The notes under the pieces are model-generated. The model was given only the letters and a program-made list of their open reading frames with translations. It was not told the DNA's origin and ran no database searches. A DNA stretch of 64,000 nt from CBDBLK01 sp965243145 (lineage in GTDB: Bacteria > Bdellovibrionota > Bacteriovoracia > Bacteriovoracales > Bacteriovoracaceae): contig CBDEUB010000002.1 in the NCBI GenBank assembly GCA_965243145.1, positions 558,001-622,000 of the forward strand. The letters are read 5' to 3'. Below, in pieces: positions 52,147 through 61,178 of the stretch (positions are counted from its first letter, which is position 1; each line of letters begins with the position of its first letter). The position numbers and the translations under genes were made by a program.

Positions 52147-53720
52147 AATCCAAAGTTCAATACACCATCGGGACAAGGGGCAGCCTCCTGGCCTTGGCCC
52201 AATGCCAACAAGTGCGCCGCCAACTGGAGCATGCCACCGGGGACGACTTCACCCTCAAAATTTTTAAGACCGAGGGGGATCAACAGCAACAGCATCCCCT
52301 GTGGCAAATGCCTGGCCAAGATTTTTTTACCAAGGAATTGGATCGCGCCCTCTTGGAGGGGGAAGTGGATTTGACGGTTCACTCCTGCAAAGACCTGAGT
52401 ACACAGCGGCCAGAGGGCATCCATCTGGCGGCCATTACCCAGCGCCACTACGGCGAGGACATTTTGCTCGCGCGCCGTGAAGTGCTCCACGCCGGGGCCT
52501 TATCCGGCGAGTTTATTGTGGGAACCAGCGCCCCCCGCCGCATGGCCAATCTCAAACGCCACTTGGCGGACTTTCTCCCCTTTGGCGGCGAATTTAAAAT
52601 CGACATCCGGCCATTGCGCGGGAATGTGGACACCCGCCTGGACAAATTAAAGCGCGGCGACTACCACGCCATCGTCCTCGCCCTGGCCGGCCTGGAGCGC
52701 TTGGCGTGTGCGGAAGAAAACCTAAGGAAAATGGCGAACTCCCTGCAAGGCCTGAACTTTATGCTCTTGCCCTGTTCCCATTTTCCCCCCGCCGCTGGCC
52801 AGGGGGCCTTGGCCATCGAGTGCCTGCGGGAACGCCCCGACAGAGGGGAACTTTTGGCCAAACTGGCAAGCATGGATCACTCATCAACCCGGCGGGAAGT
52901 CGAGTGCGAGCGCCGGGACTTTGCCGCCTACGGAGGAGGCTGCCACCTGGCGGTGGGGGTTTGCGCCCGCACGGTCAATGGCCATTTATACACTGTTCAC
53001 CGAGGAGAGAGCGAAGGCCGCACGGTGGACAAACAAACCTTCCAACGCCAACGCCGCTCCTTTACCGGAAAACGCATTTTCTTGGGCCTGCCCGAACGCT
53101 CCCTTGGCCATATTCACGGTCAAAACATTCCCGAAGTCAGGGATGCCTTAATCCGCAAAATCCCCCACGGGGTCGAATTGCCCCGCACGCCCCACCACAT
53201 TCTGGTGGCCTCCCGCCACGGCGTTTCGAGCTTGCAACAAAGTGTTTTGCCCAGCGGACACTACCTGTGGGCCAGTGGCCCGGAAACCATGAAAGGCCTG
53301 GCGCAAATGGGCCTGTGGGTGCGGGGTTGCCTGGACGGACTGGGCGAAGAAGGATGGCCCCGCTACCTGCACTCCCAGGCGTTGCAACTGATGATTGAGG
53401 GAAGTCCCGCGCCCCTGGTGCTCACCCACCCCGACGCCCGCAGCGAAGTCGGCCAAGTGCTGGGAAGTTATCACCGCGAAGTCCGCAAAGAAGAAGGCCA
53501 AGGCGGCGAGTACGCCCGGCAACTGCAACAATGTGATGCCTTCTATTGGAGCAGCTTCCCCCAATACCAAACCTTCTGCCAAAACTTTCCCTTTATCAAG
53601 GACAAATGGCACGCCTGTGGCCCAGGCAAAACCTACCGCGCCTTTCAACGCCAAGACATCGAGGTGGAACTGTTCGCCGGCGTGAGGGATTTTCGGGAAT
53701 GGGCGGGCGCGGGGGGTTGA
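52143..53720 (+). CDS. hemC: Porphobilinogen deaminase fused to HemD-like domain
   Basis: 525 residues, GTG start overlapping the hemA stop. The N-terminal 310 residues are HemC: GTRGSLLALAQ, HSCKDL (catalytic Asp) and GGGCHLAVG with Cys267, which anchors the dipyrromethane cofactor. The C-terminal 200 residues resemble uroporphyrinogen-III synthase (WASGPETMKGLAQMG). The fusion would perform two successive haem steps. hemA, hemC and hemD are thereby in one operon. Confidence 0.85.
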   Translation: MKSKVQYTIGTRGSLLALAQCQQVRRQLEHATGDDFTLKIFKTEGDQQQQHPLWQMPGQDFFTKELDRALLEGEVDLTVHSCKDLSTQRPEGIHLAAITQRHYGEDILLARREVLHAGALSGEFIVGTSAPRRMANLKRHLADFLPFGGEFKIDIRPLRGNVDTRLDKLKRGDYHAIVLALAGLERLACAEENLRKMANSLQGLNFMLLPCSHFPPAAGQGALAIECLRERPDRGELLAKLASMDHSSTRREVECERRDFAAYGGGCHLAVGVCARTVNGHLYTVHRGESEGRTVDKQTFQRQRRSFTGKRIFLGLPERSLGHIHGQNIPEVRDALIRKIPHGVELPRTPHHILVASRHGVSSLQQSVLPSGHYLWASGPETMKGLAQMGLWVRGCLDGLGEEGWPRYLHSQALQLMIEGSPAPLVLTHPDARSEVGQVLGSYHREVRKEEGQGGEYARQLQQCDAFYWSSFPQYQTFCQNFPFIKDKWHACGPGKTYRAFQRQDIEVELFAGVRDFREWAGAGG

Positions 53721-53736
53721 TTTTTGTGGGTAAAGG

Positions 53737-53985
53737 TTAGGCCTTCTTTAAATAATCAGCACTGAGGTCGGCACCACAGTGCCAACTCACCCCCCCAACA
53801 ACATTTATACTTACCTTTGCAAACTCTTCAGGGCCTTGGAGGGGAACAAATACGGGTGGGGGGGCCTCAATAAGGTGAGATAAGTCAACTTCCTTTTCCT
53901 CATCGTCACTAAACCGTACATAAAGGCGCGTGGGCGGTATGGCCTTCAACTCTACAATTTCGATGATTTCATTGGCAATCTGCAT
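53737..53985 (-). CDS. DUF2442-family protein
   Basis: 82 residues from the ATG at 53985. VELKAIPPTRLYVRFSDDEEKEVDLSHLI is typical of DUF2442. It overlaps no neighbour but follows the DUF4160 gene by 5 nt, the common pairing. The pair is often suspected to be a toxin-antitoxin module; unproven here. Confidence 0.8.
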   Translation of the reverse strand: MQIANEIIEIVELKAIPPTRLYVRFSDDEEKEVDLSHLIEAPPPVFVPLQGPEEFAKVSINVVGGVSWHCGADLSADYLKKA

Positions 53986-53990
53986 ATCTT

Positions 53991-54251
53991 TCACTCCAAA
54001 GGAGACAGAGGAAAAACTTGTTCGCCTTTTTTTGCCAAATTCCAAACCTGTTCGAGTTCTTTTCGCCTCAACTGAATCCATTCACGCACTAAACCGTTGG
54101 CCTTGTTTGGCATCTTTCCGGCCAAAAGTCGCCCGGACGAAATTTCATACTGTCCTTTAAATCCCTGATAAATGACATGAATATGGGGTGGGTTGTGATC
54201 GAGATACTGAATATATATTGTTATACCGTAAAAGTAGCATATTTGAGGCAT
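53991..54251 (-). CDS. DUF4160-family protein
   Basis: 86 residues from the ATG at 54251, chosen because AAAGGAG precedes it. ICYFYGITIYIQYLDHNPPHIHV is the DUF4160 signature. Partner of the DUF2442 gene. Upstream in-frame sequence has no ribosome site. Confidence 0.8.
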   Translation of the reverse strand: MPQICYFYGITIYIQYLDHNPPHIHVIYQGFKGQYEISSGRLLAGKMPNKANGLVREWIQLRRKELEQVWNLAKKGEQVFPLSPLE

Positions 54252-54645
54252 CAGAACTCCTTTCCCGTTGGTACTAATAAACCATTTTGAAGCATAGAGC
54301 AATATCAACGCAACTACTTTTACCAAAAAATGGGTGCTAATCAACAGAAAGCGCAAAAATATGGAACTTTTTAAGACGCTCTGCTGTAGTCTGGCCATTT
54401 CTCCCACTTTTCAGCATATAGGCCAAGGCCTTCGCTTAGAAAATTCATCTATACCTGACAGAGCGACTTCTTGATAGTACAATTGTACCTTAGAGAAAAT
54501 GCTGCGATTTATTAATGCTAAAAGGGAAAAGCAATTGAGCAAAAAAATTACTGGTTTAAGGATGCAAAATTTCCCTTTTTGTTCCGACAATATAATTCTC
54601 TATCCGTTTTTTTAATACGGAAAAAACTTAACTAAGGATAAATTT
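54252..54645. other. Intergenic region before type I restriction operon
   Basis: About 390 nt without a convincing gene. TTGTtCCGACAA near 54578-54590 and TCCG-N-CGGA near 54602-54620 are small inverted repeats just upstream of hsdM. A promoter is likely but no clear -35/-10 pair stands out. Confidence 0.35.
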
Positions 54646-56751
54646 GTGAATACTAAAACTCATCAAGAATCAGTCAATTTTATATGGGATATTTGCAATC
54701 TTCTGCGAGGCCCCTACAAAAGAAACGAATACCGGAAAGTTATTTTGCCTCTCACCGTCTTGCGAAGGTTCGATTGTATGTTGACCTCTACAAAACAAAA
54801 GGCCGTGGAGGAGTTTAAGAGGGTAAAATCAAAACCAAAATCGGTCGTTAGAAGCACAATGAAGAGAGTGACCAAATTTCCATTTTATAATACTTCAAAA
54901 ATGGATTTTCAAAAGCTACTCGACGATCCTGATAGATTGGCGATCAACCTCAACAGTTATATCAACGCATTTTCTCCCAATGTCAGGGGCATTATAGAAA
55001 AATTTGCTTTTGGCCAACAAATTGCCAAAATGCATGAGAAAAACCTTCTCTTTGAAGTCGTCAAAAAATTTTCAAATGTAGATTTGTCTACCAAGAGAAT
55101 TGACAATACGGCCATGGGTTATATTTTTGAAGAACTGATAAGAAGAGGGGCCGAGCAATCCAACGAAGAGGCCGGGGAGCATTTCACTCCGAGGGAGGTT
55201 ATCATTCTTATGGTCAATCTTCTCTTGTCTACGGAGCAAGATTTAAATAAAGATCGTATTGTCAAAACTATTTATGACCCCGCTTGTGGAACTGGTGGGA
55301 TGCTCTCCGTTGCCGAAAGTTACATCAAACAAATGAATAATAAATCCATCATCCATCTCTATGGGCAAGATTGGAACGACGAGGCCTGGGCCATTTGTAA
55401 ATCCGATATGCTCATTAAAAACCACGATGCGGAAAATATTATCCTAGGGGATACTTTCACCAAAGATGGATTTTCAAGAAGAGATGACGATCAAAAATGG
55501 ACTTTTGACTATCTCTTGGCCAATCCTCCCTTCGGAGTGGAATGGAAACAACAGAGGCACTTGATTGAAGATGAGGCCAACAAATTAGGGTATAGTGGAA
55601 GGTTTGGTGCCGGAACGCCAAGAATTAACGACGGGGCGTTGCTCTTTTTACAACACATGATCTCCAAAATGAGGCCTCCCAACCTGGGTGGAAGTCGGAT
55701 TGGCATTGTCTTTAATGGTTCCCCGTTGTTTACCGGAGATGCTGGCCAGGGTGAAAGCAATATCCGCCAATGGATTATAGAAAACGACTGGTTGGAAGCA
55801 GTGATCGCTTTGCCGGAACAACTTTTCTATAATACTGGCATTGCCACCTATATTTGGATTTTGGCCAATAGAAAAGAAAAAAATAGGAAGGGAAAAATCC
55901 AACTGATCGATGCCAGGGATATGTGGCTTCCCATGGATAAAAGTCTCGGCAATAAACGCAGGCGTATAGGGGGTGAAAAAGAGGAAGAAAAAGGAACAAA
56001 GAAAGACCACATTCATTTCATTACCCAAATTCATGGGGATTTTTTAGACAATAAAAAGTTTACTGTAAAGAAAAAAGGTAAGGACAAAACGGCCATTGTT
56101 AGTAAAATTTTTGATAATGATGACTTTGGGTATCGAAAAATAACTATTGAGAGGCCATTGCGGCTCAATTTCTGCGCTAATGCGGAGAAAGTTGAGCGCC
56201 TCAAGGAAGAAAATGCTTTTAAAAATATGACTAAAAGTAAAAAGAAAAATGCCAAGGCCAAAGCGCAAGAAGAGGCCCAAGGCCAAGCGAGACAAGAAGA
56301 AATTTTAAAAGCACTTGGGCGATTTTCCCAAAAGAGCAAAGAAAAAATCTATCACAACAGGGAAAAATTTAAAAGCGATCTCGAAAAACATTGCTCTCAA
56401 TTAAAATTTTCAGCAGCAGAACTCAAGGCCATATTAAATACTTTAGGTGAAAGAGACGAAAAAGCGGATGCTTGCCAAAAGAAAAATGGAGATTATGAAT
56501 TTGATTCTTCTTTAAAAGACCATGAAATTATCCCGCTAAAAGAAGACATAAACGCCTATTTAGAAAAGGAAGTCTACCCCCATGTTCCTGACGCTGTGCC
56601 CGATATGGACAATATCAAAATTGGTTATGAAATCCCTTTTAATAAATTGTTTTATGTTTACGATCCGCCTCGGGCGTTGGAAGAAATAGAAGGAGAGATA
56701 AAATCATGTGAACGAGAAATTACGAAGCTATGTTCAGAGGTGATAATATAA
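54646..56751 (+). CDS. hsdM: Type I restriction-modification methyltransferase subunit
   Basis: 701 residues, GTG start. SAM-binding PACGTGGML (about residues 209-217) and catalytic NPPFGVEW (about 294-301) identify the adenine methyltransferase. ERRAEQSNEEAGEHFTPREV-like sequence is the HsdM helical entry. C-terminal part is long and charged. It methylates the target adenine with HsdS. It overlaps the KAP NTPase start (TAATG). Confidence 0.95.
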   Translation: MNTKTHQESVNFIWDICNLLRGPYKRNEYRKVILPLTVLRRFDCMLTSTKQKAVEEFKRVKSKPKSVVRSTMKRVTKFPFYNTSKMDFQKLLDDPDRLAINLNSYINAFSPNVRGIIEKFAFGQQIAKMHEKNLLFEVVKKFSNVDLSTKRIDNTAMGYIFEELIRRGAEQSNEEAGEHFTPREVIILMVNLLLSTEQDLNKDRIVKTIYDPACGTGGMLSVAESYIKQMNNKSIIHLYGQDWNDEAWAICKSDMLIKNHDAENIILGDTFTKDGFSRRDDDQKWTFDYLLANPPFGVEWKQQRHLIEDEANKLGYSGRFGAGTPRINDGALLFLQHMISKMRPPNLGGSRIGIVFNGSPLFTGDAGQGESNIRQWIIENDWLEAVIALPEQLFYNTGIATYIWILANRKEKNRKGKIQLIDARDMWLPMDKSLGNKRRRIGGEKEEEKGTKKDHIHFITQIHGDFLDNKKFTVKKKGKDKTAIVSKIFDNDDFGYRKITIERPLRLNFCANAEKVERLKEENAFKNMTKSKKKNAKAKAQEEAQGQARQEEILKALGRFSQKSKEKIYHNREKFKSDLEKHCSQLKFSAAELKAILNTLGERDEKADACQKKNGDYEFDSSLKDHEIIPLKEDINAYLEKEVYPHVPDAVPDMDNIKIGYEIPFNKLFYVYDPPRALEEIEGEIKSCEREITKLCSEVII

Positions 56752-58136
56752 TGAAAGAATGGAATGAAACATCTTTAACAGAAATGGAGAAGCTAACATT
56801 TAAAAGGAGAGATGAATTTGAAAGAAAGAGAATTGCCGATATAATTATTTCACTTTTAGATAAAAATCTCAAGAATATTTCACCTATGGCCATTGATGGA
56901 GATTGGGGAAGTGGCAAGACAGAGTTTTGCCATAAAATGATTAATGAGATCAATTCAAATCATAAAGAATGGAAAACTATTTATATAAATGCTTTTAAAT
57001 TTGATTATATGGATGACCCATTTTCAGTCATTATCTCTCAAATTATGCCCAAAATATCTGACGAAAAAATAAAAAAAGACATAAGAAAAAGTGCTACTCC
57101 TATTATAAGAACTTTGGGAAAAACCCTAGGTCGAGCAGGCATCTCATGGGTTCTTAGGCAAAATAGCGATGATATAGCTGAAGAATTTAAAGATGCCATG
57201 ACTGAGGCCAGTGGTTCTTTAATTGATATTGGCATCGAAAAATATCTTGAAGATTTTGAACAAATTGAAAACAATATTAGTACATTCAAAAAATGCTTAA
57301 CAGATGCAGTTAAAGACAAAAAAACCATCATTTTTATTGATGAACTGGATAGATGCCGCCCATTGTTTGCTCTCAGTATGATTGAAAAAATCAAACATAT
57401 TTTTGATATTGAAAATATCGGATTTGTCTTTTTTACCAAACTTGACCAAATAGAAGCAATGGCCAAAAAACAATACGGAAGTGAAATAGACGCCGCAAAA
57501 TATTTGTCAAAATTCTTTTCTTTTTTAATGGAATTAGCAGAAAAGGATTTAAGTGATTCCTACACATATAGAACTAATGCCTTTGTTCTTTTTAGAGAAA
57601 AGATGACTGAATTTAGAGATAGATCTAACCAAGGCATTATTAGTTACCATACGGCCGGAGAAGATTTATTTAGCTTTTTGTTTTACAAAGATAATATTTC
57701 ATTAAGAGATGCGCAGAGATTATACAGCAAAATATTAATTTGCAAAACTTTTGGCCAATGCTTAGGAGGTCACGGAAATCCGTTAATTACAGTATTGAAT
57801 TTGCTGGGAATTTATATCAATATATTCCACAGAGAATTGGCCCACAAAATTATAAATGGGAACTTGACCTATCAAGATATATCGGTTTTTTTTGATATTA
57901 AGACAGAAGGTTTTTTCAAATTTAATGATCGCAATCCAAAAGCAAATGTTTATCTTTTATCCGCCTCGCTCATAGATCATCTTCCTACAACAGAAACTGG
58001 ACAACTTTCAATAGAGCATAAAGATAAAATAAGTAAATTATCTCAAAGATGGAATCAATCTCTCATATCTAGGGATGGGAAAAGCCTCCCTATTATAAGG
58101 GAGGCAATAGAAGAAATTATGTTTTTAAGGATATAA
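56751..58136 (+). CDS. KAP-family P-loop NTPase within the restriction operon
   Basis: 461 residues. Walker A GDWGSGKT (about residue 50-57) and Walker B TIIFIDELDRCRP (about 195-207) followed by IGFVFFTKLDQIE are characteristic of KAP NTPases. Several KAP proteins, such as PifA, take part in phage defence. It starts on the last base of hsdM and ends 3 nt before hsdS, so it is an integral part of the operon. Confidence 0.88.
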   Translation: MKEWNETSLTEMEKLTFKRRDEFERKRIADIIISLLDKNLKNISPMAIDGDWGSGKTEFCHKMINEINSNHKEWKTIYINAFKFDYMDDPFSVIISQIMPKISDEKIKKDIRKSATPIIRTLGKTLGRAGISWVLRQNSDDIAEEFKDAMTEASGSLIDIGIEKYLEDFEQIENNISTFKKCLTDAVKDKKTIIFIDELDRCRPLFALSMIEKIKHIFDIENIGFVFFTKLDQIEAMAKKQYGSEIDAAKYLSKFFSFLMELAEKDLSDSYTYRTNAFVLFREKMTEFRDRSNQGIISYHTAGEDLFSFLFYKDNISLRDAQRLYSKILICKTFGQCLGGHGNPLITVLNLLGIYINIFHRELAHKIINGNLTYQDISVFFDIKTEGFFKFNDRNPKANVYLLSASLIDHLPTTETGQLSIEHKDKISKLSQRWNQSLISRDGKSLPIIREAIEEIMFLRI

Positions 58137-58139
58137 AAA

Positions 58140-59441
58140 ATGAGCAAAATATCTTCACCTATTGAAAAATGGACAGCTTATCCAAGCTATAGAGATACAA
58201 AAATTGAATGGTTGGGGGAAATACCTAAAAGCTGGGAAATGTGGAAAATAACACACGGGTTCAAACATGTTGGAAGTGGGACTACTCCTAAAAGTGATAG
58301 GTCTGAATACTATGATGGAGAAATAGCGTGGGTAACAACTTCTGAGCTACGAGAATCTATTATTAACAATACTACTAAAAAAATTTCAAAATATGCATTA
58401 CAAGAATATACCTCTTTAAAAATATATCCTCCTGGAACACTATTGCTTGCCATGTATGGGGCCACGGTAGGTCGTTTAGGAATCCTTGGAATTTACGCCA
58501 CAGTTAATCAGGCCTGTATTGCATTTTCTAACCCCAATTCGTTAAGAACTAAGTTTACTTATTATTGGCTATGGTCACAGCGTTCCATTTTAATTTCTTT
58601 TTCAACAGGAGGGGGACAACCCAACCTTAGTCAAGATAATCTTAAACTGTTAAGAGTACCCGCACCATCGTTGAAAGAACAACAGGTAATAGAAAACTTC
58701 CTCGACCAAGAAACCAAAAAAATCGACCAACTTATAGAAAAGAAAAAACAATTTATCAAGCTGTTAAAAGAAAAACGCCAGGTCTTGATCACCCATACGG
58801 TTACTAAGGGAATCCCTGCCAAATATGCCAAAAAAATGGGTGCGCCGGTACATACGCAATTTAGGTCTAGTCGGGTTGAGTGGTTGAAGACCATTCCTAA
58901 AAATTGGAATAGTCTTCCTATAAAATTTGTTACGATACTTGTTGGTAGAATTGGTTTTCGAGGATATACAACAGATGATCTTGTTCATGAAGGAGAAGGG
59001 GCTATTTCTTTAAGTCCGTCAAACATGAAAGAAGGAAAAGGGGTAGATTATGATAAATGTGTATATTTATCTTGGTTTAAGTACTATGAATCTCCTGAGA
59101 TAATGGTTGAGAAGCATGATATATTGATGGTGAAGACAGGGTCTACATACGGAAAAGTTTCTTTTGTTGAAGAATTAAATATGGCTTCTACAATCAACCC
59201 TCAAATTATGATCATAAAAAAAATCAAAATAAGTAACAGATTTTTATTTTATGTTTTTCTAAGTTCAGCATTCAAAAATGAGATAAGACTACTCAATAAA
59301 GGAAGCACGATCCCGACAATTACTCAAGAATCTATAGAAAATTTAAAAGTACCTGTACCCACAAAAAATGAACAAAAAATCATTACTACATTCCTTGATA
59401 AAGAAACTGGAAAAATTGATGTTAGGGATTGCAAGGCATGA
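58140..59441 (+). CDS. hsdS: Type I specificity subunit, C-terminus shortened
   Basis: 433 residues. Two target-recognition domains are visible, introduced by IEWLGEIPKSWE and VEWLKTIPKNWN. The central conserved helix is complete (FLDQETKKIDQLIEKKKQFIKLL, abbreviated); the C-terminal copy stops after FLDKETGKID and a few unrelated residues. About 30 residues of the usual C-terminal helix are missing. Only two GGCC sites occur in 1.3 kb, fewer than in its neighbours, which suggests recent exchange of specificity. Confidence 0.9.
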   Translation: MSKISSPIEKWTAYPSYRDTKIEWLGEIPKSWEMWKITHGFKHVGSGTTPKSDRSEYYDGEIAWVTTSELRESIINNTTKKISKYALQEYTSLKIYPPGTLLLAMYGATVGRLGILGIYATVNQACIAFSNPNSLRTKFTYYWLWSQRSILISFSTGGGQPNLSQDNLKLLRVPAPSLKEQQVIENFLDQETKKIDQLIEKKKQFIKLLKEKRQVLITHTVTKGIPAKYAKKMGAPVHTQFRSSRVEWLKTIPKNWNSLPIKFVTILVGRIGFRGYTTDDLVHEGEGAISLSPSNMKEGKGVDYDKCVYLSWFKYYESPEIMVEKHDILMVKTGSTYGKVSFVEELNMASTINPQIMIIKKIKISNRFLFYVFLSSAFKNEIRLLNKGSTIPTITQESIENLKVPVPTKNEQKIITTFLDKETGKIDVRDCKA

Positions 59442-59535
59442 ATTATTCAATAAGTTCTCTCACCAAATTTATAAACTTGCGACAAACTTGTGCCAAAACT
59501 TGCGCCATCCTTCTCGCCCATGGGAGAATAGAGAA

Positions 59536-60678
59536 ATGTTGAGAGTGCCGGTCAAACCCGAACTTTTGCGTTGGGCGCGAGAGCGGTCAGACTACGACAT
59601 CGGGGATTTGATCAAGCGATTCAAAAAACTGAGAGAATGGGAGAGCGGAAAAGAAAGGCCCACTCTCAAGCAACTCGAAGCGTTCGCCAAGGCCGTCTAT
59701 TTACCCGTTGGGTATTTCTTTTTTAAAAAACCTCCCGAGGAAAAGATACCCATTCCAGACCTTCGAACTGTAGGGAATCGGGAAGTTTTAAGGCCTAGTC
59801 CCCATCTGCTCGATACCATTTATTTATGCCAAAGACGGCAATACTGGTATCAGGATTATCTTCGTGCTACTGGACACGAACCCCTTAAATTTATCGGTTC
59901 AGTCAATATGAGAAATTCTATTGAATCGACGGCCGAAAAAATGCGCAAGGCCTTGAGTTTTGATTTACAGGAACGCAAAGGATTTGCCACATGGACAGAT
60001 GCTCTCCGCTCATTTGTGGAAAAGGCCGAAGGCCTCGGCATTATGGTGATGATCAATGGTGTGGTGGGAAGTAATACCAGACGCAAACTCGATGTCGATG
60101 AATTTAGAGGATTTGCTTTAAGCGATGATCTTGCTCCCTTGATCTTTGTCAATGGTGCCGACTCCAAATCCGCTCAAATGTTTACCCTCGCTCACGAACT
60201 TGCCCATCTCTGGTTGGGAAAAAGTGCCTTGAGTGATGCCGATTTATTCTCTGGCCCTTCCAATAAGGTCGAAGTTTGGTGCAATAAGGTGGCCGCCGAG
60301 TTTCTCGTTCCGCTCAAAATGATAAGAAAAGAAAAGTTTGAGAGAGGCCCTATCGAAGAAATCGACCGGCTCACCAAGACTTATAAGGTCAGTTCTCTGG
60401 TCGTCATCCGTAGACTGCTCGACGGCGGCGTTATCGGGAAAAGACAATTTGAAGAAATATGGCAAAAAGAGTTGGGACGATTAAAGAAGCTGCCACGCAA
60501 GAGCGGTGGAGACTTTTATCGAACGGCCAATGTGCGAATAGGTAAGCAATTTGCTCGTGAAGTTATAGCATCTACATTTGAAGGGCAAACATCGTTTATG
60601 GAGGCCCTACGCTTGTTGGATATAAAGAAAGTCAAAACTCTTGAAGAAATGGGAAAAAAGCTTGGGGTATTGGTATGA
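59536..60678 (+). CDS. ImmA/IrrE-family metallopeptidase with helix-turn-helix
   Basis: 380 residues from the ATG at 59536. An N-terminal XRE-like region (ELLRWARERSDYDIGDL, LREWESGKERPTLKQLEAFAKAV) is followed by a metallopeptidase motif HELAHLWLG near residue 221. This architecture (COG2856) is usually the antitoxin partner of a DUF4411 toxin. It overlaps the next start by 4 nt. Confidence 0.85.
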   Translation: MLRVPVKPELLRWARERSDYDIGDLIKRFKKLREWESGKERPTLKQLEAFAKAVYLPVGYFFFKKPPEEKIPIPDLRTVGNREVLRPSPHLLDTIYLCQRRQYWYQDYLRATGHEPLKFIGSVNMRNSIESTAEKMRKALSFDLQERKGFATWTDALRSFVEKAEGLGIMVMINGVVGSNTRRKLDVDEFRGFALSDDLAPLIFVNGADSKSAQMFTLAHELAHLWLGKSALSDADLFSGPSNKVEVWCNKVAAEFLVPLKMIRKEKFERGPIEEIDRLTKTYKVSSLVVIRRLLDGGVIGKRQFEEIWQKELGRLKKLPRKSGGDFYRTANVRIGKQFAREVIASTFEGQTSFMEALRLLDIKKVKTLEEMGKKLGVLV

Positions 60679-61169
60679 CTAAATATCTACTTGATACCAA
60701 TGTCTTCATCACTGCCAAAAATCTTCATTATGGATTTGATTTTTGCCCTGGATTTTGGGATTGGATGAGGGATGCAAACAAAAAAGGAAATGTGTTTAGT
60801 ATAGATAGAGTCCGAGAGGAAATTAATGCGGCCGAAGATGATTTGAAAGAATGGATAGAAAAGTGCGAGCAAAGTTTTTTTGTGCCCTCTGATGGCAATA
60901 TCTTCTCAGCAATGAATCAAATCATAGAATGGGTGCAGTCAAAAAAATATGACTCTACTGCCATAGAAATATTACTACGGAGTGCAGACCTTTACCTCAT
61001 GGCCCAAGCGATGGTAGAGAATTATACTGTTGTTACCCACGAAGTGCCTTCGTCATCCCTAAAGAAAGTCAAAATACCCAATGTTTGCATTGGCCTGAGA
61101 ATAAAATTTGTGACCCCTTATGAGATGCTTCGTAAAGAGAGGGCGCGTTTTGTTCTCAAACGAAAGTAA
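60675..61169 (+). CDS. DUF4411 PIN-like protein, probable toxin
   Basis: 164 residues. YLLDTNVFI and the later acidic residues (VREEINAAEDDL, LRSADLYLMAQA) fit a PIN-type nuclease fold of the DUF4411 family. It overlaps the ImmA/IrrE-like gene by 4 nt, the usual toxin-antitoxin pairing. It lies between hsdS and hsdR and may guard the restriction operon. Confidence 0.85.
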   Translation: MTKYLLDTNVFITAKNLHYGFDFCPGFWDWMRDANKKGNVFSIDRVREEINAAEDDLKEWIEKCEQSFFVPSDGNIFSAMNQIIEWVQSKKYDSTAIEILLRSADLYLMAQAMVENYTVVTHEVPSSSLKKVKIPNVCIGLRIKFVTPYEMLRKERARFVLKRK

Positions 61170-61178
61170 AGGAATTTT

